DNA of 16,024 nucleotides from JANQFM01 sp035471925 (GTDB lineage Bacteria > Acidobacteriota > UBA6911 > RPQK01 > DATIPO01). How positions within the stretch are numbered: the stretch's first letter is position 1; every line of letters starts with the position of its first letter. The notes under the pieces are model-generated. The model was not told the DNA's origin. It ran no database searches and worked only from the letters and a program-made list of their open reading frames with translations. This document shows, in pieces, positions 1 to 7,812 of this stretch. Made by a program: the position numbers and the translations under genes. Where the stretch lies: positions 1 to 16,024 of the forward strand of contig DATIPO010000434.1 in NCBI GenBank assembly GCA_035471925.1, in the 5' to 3' direction.

Positions 1-9
1 GGTGGGCCA

Positions 10-1848
<1,839 letters not shown>

Positions 1849-1974
1849 GCAGAATGCTCCGTCCTTCGTGCAAAACCGCCATTTTACATCAGAGCCTGCT
1901 CCCCAAGCGGACGCAGGAGAAGGCTCCTTTCCAGCGGACGGGCTTTCCAGCCCCTGACGAAGCGGTAGGGCAGA

Positions 1975-4900
1975 TTAGCTGGCTTTTAGAGGCAGCCGGA
2001 TGGTGAAGGTCGAGCCGCAGCCCACCTCGCTATCCACGAGGATGGCGCCTTTGTGCTTCTCAGCCACCACATTGTAGGCAATCGCCAATCCCTGGCCTGT
2101 CCCCCGCCCGACTTCCTTGGTAGTGAAGAAGTGATTGAAAATATGATCGCGGATGTCGGCAGCAATCCCAACGCCCGTATCGCGGATGGAGATTTCTACT
2201 GACTCTCCGCAGCATCGGGTGCTGATGTTGATCTGGCCTCTTTCCTCCCGTCCCTCTCCCACCTTGTCAGCAATAGCGTGTGCAGCATTAACAATGACGT
2301 TGAGGAAGACCTGTTTCATCTCATCAGCCAGGCAGGAAACGAGAGGCAGGTCGGGGTCAAAATCGGTTTCCATTTCGGCCACGTACTTCCACTCGTTGCG
2401 CGCCACGGTGATGGTGCTGGCCAGCAGGTGGTTGAGGTCGGTGGGCGTCAGATTCGCCGTTGGGTGGGAAAATTCCTTCATGGCCTTGACGATGGAAGCG
2501 ACTCGATCGAGTCCGCCCTGCGACTCCTGAACAGCTCGCGGAATCTCCTCCGCCAAATAGTCGATTTCGCACTCCTGCAACGTCTTTCGGGCATCTTCAA
2601 TCAAGGGAGCCAGTCCCTCGTCCGCGCCCTCTGCCTCCAAGCCGGCCAAGCCTCTGAGGGGAGTTACGACCTTGAGGAGGTCGTCAAAGGCTTCCTGCAG
2701 AAAACGGGTGTTGTCGGAAACGAATTGGATGGGCGTATTGATCTCGTGAGCAATTCCGGCCGCGAGCTGGCCGATCGACTTGAGCTTTTGAGACTGCAAG
2801 AGCTGTGACTGCAGTTTGCGCTTTTCGCTGATGTCGCGGAAGGTCAGGACGGCCCCGACATTCTTGCCTCCCTCTTCGACCTGTGTCAGGGCGTATTCCA
2901 CCGGAAAAATCGTGCCGTCGCGCCGAGTGAACTCGTCCTCGCCGACTTGAGTACCGGCTGGATCGGCAGCCACTCCCGAGTCAGCGACGGAATGCGTCAC
3001 CAACACCGATCCGTCTTGCCGCGGCGGCTGAGACAGCGGATCGCGCCAGCGGATCAGCTCGGCCAGGCGCCGGCCATGGATTTGCTCTTTTCCGAATCCC
3101 GTGAGTTCGGAAAAGGCTGGATTGGCGAAGATGATCCGCCCCTCGAGGTCAACTCCGCACAGGCCCTCGGCCACCGAGTCGAGGATCAGTTCCACTTGCT
3201 GCTTGAGGCGGCGCAGATGGTGGTTCGACTCCTGAAGTTCCTCGGTTCTCCGCTCCACCGTCTCCCCAAGCCGCCGCCGTTGCCGGCTGAGCGCACGCGT
3301 GCGGAAATGCACGACTGCCGCAAGACCGGCGGCACCCAGAAAAACAGCGAAGATATAGAACCACCAAGTTTGCCAGAAGGGCGGCGTGATCGCGAAGGAG
3401 AAGCTGGCGGGGACAGCGTTCCACACTCCGCTGTTGTTGGAAGCTTTGACCAGAAAGGTATACTCGCCGGGCGGCAGGTTGGCATAGGTGGCCCGCCGTT
3501 CGATGGTGACGGGCGACCATTGCCGGTCGAACCCCACAAGCTTGTATTGGAAGCGGACCTTTTGCGGCACCGTGAAGCTCAATCCTTCGAACTCGAATCC
3601 CAGGTGATTTTTGTGGTGGGGAAGCCTCAGACCGGTAGGCAACGAGGTCCAGCGGTCGACGCTGTCGGCCCAGGCCGTCCAATCGGGCTTCTCAAGAAAG
3701 AGCCGGAGACCGCTGATGTAGGTTTTGGGCTCGATGATGTTGGGCACGTCCAGAGCCGGGTCATAACGGGTGACTCCCTCGATGGTTCCGAACCACAGCC
3801 GACCCCGAGCATCTTCAAGAATGGCATGGGTGCTGCACTCCACGGATTGGAAGCCCTCCTGCTCGGCGTAGCGGCGGATGCTCTTCTTTCCCGTCCGCTT
3901 GTAGTGTTCGACGTCGATGCGGCTCAGGCCCCGGTTGGTGCAGGCCCAGAGGTCGCCGTCAGAGGCAAAATGCAGGGACACGACGCCGTTGTCGCTAAGA
4001 CCGTGCTCGACCTGAAAGGAGTCGACTTGGGCTATATCTCCATTGTCGGTCAGCCGCATATAGTTGATGCCGCCGCCATAAGTAGCCAGCCAAAGGCCGT
4101 CGTCGGGATCTTCGACAAGATCGAGGACCAAGTCATTGGTGAGGCCGTCTGCCCGGGTTAAGGTCGTCAGGGCCTCACCGTCATAGCGGTTGAGCCCCCG
4201 GGTTGTACTGAACCAGTAGGTTCCGCTGCGGTCTTGGTGCATCCCCAGCACCCTTCTTGCTGCCAAACCGTCCTGAGTGCTGAGTTGCGTCCATTGGCCC
4301 TCCTTATAGCGGAAGAGGCCGTTGAACGCAGTGCCTACCCAGATGGCCCCTGAATGGTCCTCCATCAGGGCCCGCACTGTCCGCAGCGGCTCGGGAGCTT
4401 CTGGGCGCACAAGCTTCGGCCCGTCAAAGCGCCCGAGGCCCTCATTGGCCCCGACCCAAACCGTGCCCTGCCGGTCGATCAGGACGGCACGTGCTTCCTC
4501 CCCAGGCATCCCATCCTCGACAGTAAAGGTCTTGAACTCCTGTCCGTCGAAGCGGCTCACTCCCTTGCGGCTGCCAAACAACATGGCACCCGAAGGCTCT
4601 TGAACGATGGCCCAGACTCCTCCCGGTGCCAGTCCGTCAGATGAATCATAGTGAGTGAACGGTGATCTGGAGTGAACGAAGAGGCCCTCGCCTTCGGTAC
4701 CGAACCAGAGGTTGCCCTCGGTGTCCTCGCTGATGCTGGTGATCCATCTGCCTGAGGACGGGTGATTGCGAAGGGGGATGATGCGCTCACCGTCGAAGTA
4801 CGCGAGACCTTTGTTGGTGCCGAACCAGATACGTCCTTGCAGGCCTTCTTCAATAGCGAAGACATCCGAACCGGGGAGGCCGTCGGCAGTTCCATAAGCG

Positions 4901-5799
4901 GTAAATCCGCGACCATCGAATAGGCTGACTCCACCCCTCGTTGCAACCCATACCCGGCCGGACGAATCCACGGCGATATCGTGGACCAGACTTCCCGCCA
5001 GTCCGTCGTCCTCGTCGAAATGCCTGAGCCCGACACCGTCGTTCAGATAAACGCCCTTACGGTCGGTGCCGATCCAAATACAGCCATGTTGGTCACCGGC
5101 AATTCTCTGAATGGATTCGCCCTCCAGTTCCTGAAAGCCTGCGGGAGAGAAGGATTCTCCGTTGTAGAGGCCGACACCGCGGGCCGTGCCGATCCAGAGC
5201 CGCCCGCGGGCATCCTCGAAGAGGGCGAAGATTGTGTTGTCAGGAAGGCCATCTTCCACTGTGAAAGTCGTGGTCTGCCATCCATCGTAGCGCTTCAGGC
5301 CTTGACTTGTTCCGAACCACAGGGTCCCGTCGCGATCCTCGTGGATGACGAGTGTCAAGAGAACTGGACCTAAATCAAGTGTTGAGAATGTATCGCCGTT
5401 GAAACGAGCGACGCCTCCCAAAGTGGCCAACCAGATGTAGCCCCTGCGGTCCTGATGAATGTCGCGAATCTGCGACTGAGGTACGCCCTCATCTCGGGAG
5501 TAGTGTCGGATGTTGAAGCTCTGGGCGATAAGGGACGTCCACAACCCAGGAATGAGGAGCAGGACCAACAGCCAAGCCTTCCACCCGGTACCGATACCCA
5601 GCGGCGTCAACCGGCGATCCTCGGTCGGCGGCACCTGGGGAAGGCCCGCCTCGAGCTCCCATTTACGACCCTGTCCGGCGACCGTTCTCAACCGCAAGCT
5701 TCGCTCCTTTCCTGATGGTCTCAACGAGAGAGAGCAACCGCCCCATCCCTGGACTGAATCGTCGCAGGAATCTCGACGGTGCATCAGGAATTCCCCCAT
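1975..5799 (-). CDS. Propeller-type membrane sensor histidine kinase (Reg_prop x14, Y_Y_Y, PAS, HisKA, HATPase)
   Basis: This is a predicted inner-membrane sensor kinase with a large periplasmic sensor. A hydrophobic segment at about residues 73-92 is followed by fourteen repeats of the two-component-regulator propeller type (pattern D..G.lW.gT..Gl.ryd, about residues 105-735), enough for two seven-bladed propellers. Then come a Y_Y_Y domain (about 745-808), a transmembrane helix (about 812-830), a coiled coil, a PAS domain (about 870-995) and a HisKA domain with the phospho-acceptor in AAGIAHEINTP (His1018). The ATPase domain has an N box (NVIVNAAHAI), DTGVGI, FNHFFTTK and GTGQGLA. No receiver or DNA-binding domain follows, unlike the Bacteroides hybrid regulators of this architecture, and no response regulator is adjacent. 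The start is uncertain: ATG 5799 has no clear ribosome site, ATG 5784 has GGGGGAA upstream, and TTG 5610 has GAGG at good spacing and would put the signal segment right at the N-terminus. The ligand is unknown. Confidence 0.93.
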   Translation of the reverse strand: MGEFLMHRRDSCDDSVQGWGGCSLSLRPSGKERSLRLRTVAGQGRKWELEAGLPQVPPTEDRRLTPLGIGTGWKAWLLVLLLIPGLWTSLIAQSFNIRHYSRDEGVPQSQIRDIHQDRRGYIWLATLGGVARFNGDTFSTLDLGPVLLTLVIHEDRDGTLWFGTSQGLKRYDGWQTTTFTVEDGLPDNTIFALFEDARGRLWIGTARGVGLYNGESFSPAGFQELEGESIQRIAGDQHGCIWIGTDRKGVYLNDGVGLRHFDEDDGLAGSLVHDIAVDSSGRVWVATRGGVSLFDGRGFTAYGTADGLPGSDVFAIEEGLQGRIWFGTNKGLAYFDGERIIPLRNHPSSGRWITSISEDTEGNLWFGTEGEGLFVHSRSPFTHYDSSDGLAPGGVWAIVQEPSGAMLFGSRKGVSRFDGQEFKTFTVEDGMPGEEARAVLIDRQGTVWVGANEGLGRFDGPKLVRPEAPEPLRTVRALMEDHSGAIWVGTAFNGLFRYKEGQWTQLSTQDGLAARRVLGMHQDRSGTYWFSTTRGLNRYDGEALTTLTRADGLTNDLVLDLVEDPDDGLWLATYGGGINYMRLTDNGDIAQVDSFQVEHGLSDNGVVSLHFASDGDLWACTNRGLSRIDVEHYKRTGKKSIRRYAEQEGFQSVECSTHAILEDARGRLWFGTIEGVTRYDPALDVPNIIEPKTYISGLRLFLEKPDWTAWADSVDRWTSLPTGLRLPHHKNHLGFEFEGLSFTVPQKVRFQYKLVGFDRQWSPVTIERRATYANLPPGEYTFLVKASNNSGVWNAVPASFSFAITPPFWQTWWFYIFAVFLGAAGLAAVVHFRTRALSRQRRRLGETVERRTEELQESNHHLRRLKQQVELILDSVAEGLCGVDLEGRIIFANPAFSELTGFGKEQIHGRRLAELIRWRDPLSQPPRQDGSVLVTHSVADSGVAADPAGTQVGEDEFTRRDGTIFPVEYALTQVEEGGKNVGAVLTFRDISEKRKLQSQLLQSQKLKSIGQLAAGIAHEINTPIQFVSDNTRFLQEAFDDLLKVVTPLRGLAGLEAEGADEGLAPLIEDARKTLQECEIDYLAEEIPRAVQESQGGLDRVASIVKAMKEFSHPTANLTPTDLNHLLASTITVARNEWKYVAEMETDFDPDLPLVSCLADEMKQVFLNVIVNAAHAIADKVGEGREERGQINISTRCCGESVEISIRDTGVGIAADIRDHIFNHFFTTKEVGRGTGQGLAIAYNVVAEKHKGAILVDSEVGCGSTFTIRLPLKAS

Positions 5800-5820
5800 G
5801 AACAGGCGCCAAATTCCTGA
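5784..5820 (-). promoter_or_regulatory. Inverted repeat at the sensor-kinase start region
   Basis: A perfect 9-base inverted repeat, TCAGGAATT at 5784-5792 and AATTCCTGA at 5812-5820, is separated by 19 bases. It covers the ATG at 5799 and touches the alternative ATG at 5784; the GGGGG that would serve as ribosome site for 5784 lies in the loop. It could be a dyad operator or an mRNA hairpin affecting kinase translation. It lies just after the end of the sigma-factor gene (5860). Function is inferred only from position. Confidence 0.35.
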
Positions 5821-5859
5821 GGAATCGGACGGGCGGTCGGGCCGTCTTCTCGGTCGGCG

Positions 5860-7170
5860 TCAGGGCTGGTCTTCCTGAATGGCGTGGCTGGACTGGGCCT
5901 CGACTTGCTCGAGCTTATCCTCAAGAAAGCGTCGTTCGGGTCCGCTGCAGGGACACTTCAGTGCGCGACGGTAGAAGCCAGCGGCCCGCCCGGGACGTCC
6001 CGCCCGACGCTGCAGGTCGGCCAGAGTGGCGGGCAGCAGGTAGTAGTCGCGCAGGGCGGGGTCGTCCTCGATCCCCTGCAAGGCCTTGAGTCCACTCTCC
6101 ACGCCGTCCACGAAGGCCAGAGCCACGGCCCGGTTGAGGCGGAAGACCGGGGACGGCTGAATTTCGATGAGCGCGTCGTAGAGGCCCAGGATCTTCCTCC
6201 AATCGGTTTGGTCGTAGCTGGGAGCGGCCAGGTGGCAGGCGGCGATGGCGGCTTGCAGGTGGTAGCGGCTGAGGGCTCGGGCCCGCATGGCCTGACGCAG
6301 GTGGCGGCTGCCTATCTCGATGAGACGCTGGTCCCAGCGGGAACGGTCCTGATCAGCCAGCAGGACGATCTGTCCGTCCTCTTCGCGGGCCGGCAGCCGC
6401 GAAGCGTGCAGGTGCAGCAAAGCGGCCAAGGCATGCACTTGAGGCTTGGACGTCAGAGGATGCGCCGACAACAGAGAAATCAGGCGCAGAGCCTCACCGG
6501 TCAAGTCGCGGCGCACCAGTTCCTCGCCGCTGTGGGCGGCATAGCCCTCGTTGAAGAGCAGGTAGACGGCCTCCAGCACCGAGTCCAAACGCTGATTGAG
6601 GGCTGCTGGCGGAGGAACCTGGAAGGGCAGGTTCTTGCGTTTGATCATGCGCTTGGCGCGCACCAGCCGCTGAGCCACGGTGGGTTGAGCCGAGAGCAGG
6701 GCGCGGGCGATCTCGGGGACCGAAAATCCGCACACCGTTTTGAGCGTCAGCGCCACCCGCGAGGCGGGAGGCAGCTCGGGGTGGCAGCAGATGAAGATCA
6801 TGGCCAGTTGATCGTCGCTGAGTTCTTCGGCGAAACGGCTCTCGCGGGGCCGGCCGGGCTCTCCCGAGGACTGGCTGATCCATTTCTTGAGGTCGTCTGC
6901 CTTGCCGCGCAGGGTGGAGGAGCGGCGCAGGCGGTCAAGGGCCCGGTTGCGGGCCACCCGGATGAGCCAGGCCCGGGGATTGTCGGGAAGTCCGCGGTAG
7001 GGCCAGACCCGCAAAGCCTGCACCAGGGCATCCTGCACGATGTCCTCGACCAAGTCGAGCTGCCCCGGCCCCAGAATGCGGGTCAGGGTAGCCGCCATGC
7101 GTCCCGCTTCGCGGCGGAAGAGATGATCGACCATATCCCGCGTCCGATCATCCCCGAACTTCTCGGCCAT
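5860..7170 (-). CDS. ECF42-type RNA polymerase sigma factor with C-terminal TPR region
   Basis: This is an extracytoplasmic-function sigma factor that would direct RNA polymerase to a small set of promoters. Region sigma-2 lies at about residues 10-83 (DIVQDALVQAL, then NPRAWLIRVARNRALDRLRR). Sigma-4 lies at about 120-177 (LTLKTVCGFSVPEIARALL, then the recognition helix area TVAQRLVRAKRMI). At 436 residues it is more than twice a normal ECF factor. The extra part has the DUF6596-type signature AVYLLFNEGYAAHSGEELVR (about 201-220), DRSRWD (275-280), HLQAAIAACH and NRAVAL, ending in TPR-like helices. These features, with an adjacent DGPF protein and no anti-sigma factor, are those of group ECF42. 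In that group the C-terminal extension is thought to control activity. The start is ATG 7170, or GTG 7173 one codon earlier. It overlaps the stop of the upstream gene as TGATG, which implies translational coupling. The environmental signal is unknown. Confidence 0.93.
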   Translation of the reverse strand: MAEKFGDDRTRDMVDHLFRREAGRMAATLTRILGPGQLDLVEDIVQDALVQALRVWPYRGLPDNPRAWLIRVARNRALDRLRRSSTLRGKADDLKKWISQSSGEPGRPRESRFAEELSDDQLAMIFICCHPELPPASRVALTLKTVCGFSVPEIARALLSAQPTVAQRLVRAKRMIKRKNLPFQVPPPAALNQRLDSVLEAVYLLFNEGYAAHSGEELVRRDLTGEALRLISLLSAHPLTSKPQVHALAALLHLHASRLPAREEDGQIVLLADQDRSRWDQRLIEIGSRHLRQAMRARALSRYHLQAAIAACHLAAPSYDQTDWRKILGLYDALIEIQPSPVFRLNRAVALAFVDGVESGLKALQGIEDDPALRDYYLLPATLADLQRRAGRPGRAAGFYRRALKCPCSGPERRFLEDKLEQVEAQSSHAIQEDQP

Positions 7171-7529
7171 CACTCTTCCCTGTGGTGTTCGTCGATTTCG
7201 CGGATCTCCACACGGGTGCCGTAGCGGACGTGGGGGCAGTCGCGGCTGAATTCCACGGCTTGGTCGTAGTCGTCGGCCTCGATCATGAAAAAGCCTCCGA
7301 TGACTTCCTTGGTTTCGCTGAAGGGGCCGTCCACCACAAGTCCCTTGCCGTCCTGGCGCACGATGCGTCCTTCGCCTTCGACCAGCTTCTGGCCCGCCAG
7401 ATAGCGTCCAGCCTGGGCCATCCGTTCGCTCCAGTCGACGTATTCCTGAATGAGGTCTTGCATCTGCTGGGGCGAGTAGTGGGAAGCGGCATCAGGTTTT
7501 TCGTGAAGCAGCAAAAGATACTTGGGCAT
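7170..7529 (-). CDS. DGPF/YCII-domain protein, partner of the ECF42 sigma factor
   Basis: This is a 119-residue soluble protein of the YCII-related (DGPF) family. It has the N-terminal MPKYLLLLHEKPD strand, the diagnostic DGPFSETKE motif at residues 67-75, the following GGFFMIEADDYDQAVEFSRDCP segment and a histidine at 100. The family has a dimeric alpha+beta-barrel fold, and its members next to ECF42 factors have no settled biochemical role. ATG 7529 is chosen because AAAGGTG lies 6 bases upstream on the minus strand; an in-frame GTG at 7538 would overlap that ribosome site. It is first in the cluster, its stop overlaps the sigma-factor start, and it is preceded by a candidate ECF42 promoter, so it is probably the main target of the neighbouring sigma factor. 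Domain assignment is confident; function is open. Confidence 0.92.
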   Translation of the reverse strand: MPKYLLLLHEKPDAASHYSPQQMQDLIQEYVDWSERMAQAGRYLAGQKLVEGEGRIVRQDGKGLVVDGPFSETKEVIGGFFMIEADDYDQAVEFSRDCPHVRYGTRVEIREIDEHHREE

Positions 7530-7572
7530 TTCATTCACCTTTCGGTTGTCGGTTCCTGTTTTACGTCATCAA

Positions 7573-7599
7573 GACGAACGCCGCATCCCCTTTTCGACA
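7573..7599 (-). promoter_or_regulatory. Candidate ECF42-dependent promoter of the DGPF-sigma operon
   Basis: Reading the minus strand, TGTCGA (7599-7594), a 17-base spacer and CGTC (7576-7573) match the -35 TGTCGA and -10 CGA/TC signature I recall as reported for ECF42 sigma factors. Transcription would begin near 7565, leaving a leader of about 36 bases before the DGPF start codon at 7529, with its ribosome site inside. The match is visible in the sequence; sigma-factor use and autoregulation are inferred. Confidence 0.65.
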
Positions 7600-7810
7600 C
7601 CGGCTGGTTTTTTTTCGTCCCAGGACAGCCTCCAGTTCGCCTTGCGCTGGCTTGGGACCGCCGGTGTCAGTGGACGTTCAAGGCATCGCTTGGCGTCGCG
7701 ATATCCTAGTAGGCTTGGCCGCCTTGTCCCGAGACGAAATCAAGGTCGGGGAACTCTTGCATCGGCAAAAGGGCCAGTCCTGTGGGCGCGGATGGATCGA
7801 TTTCTTTACA
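7600..7810. other. Intergenic region between the divergent DGPF and peptidase genes
   Basis: About 210 bases separate the candidate ECF42 promoter from the peptidase start. There is an eight-T run at 7608-7615 without a stem in front of it, so I do not call a terminator. The in-frame extension of the peptidase (from 7652) reads through here but encodes no recognisable domain or signal sequence. Confidence 0.5.
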
Positions 7811-7812
7811 AT
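7807..7812 (+). promoter_or_regulatory. Possible -10 element giving a near-leaderless peptidase mRNA
   Basis: TACAAT at 7807-7812 is five-sixths of a consensus -10 and ends 7 bases before the ATG at 7820, which would then be the first codon of a leaderless transcript. It overlaps the other candidate ATG at 7811. No ribosome site precedes either ATG, and no good -35 is visible. This is a weak prediction. Confidence 0.22.

Noticed and set aside
2947..4161. 404-codon plus-strand open frame opposite the sensor kinase
   Set aside because: The propeller repeats on the minus strand explain the sequence; this frame is a shadow.
5884..7224. Long plus-strand open frame opposite the sigma factor
   Set aside because: It is antisense to a clear ECF42 factor and arises from GC-rich codon bias; there is no recognisable motif.
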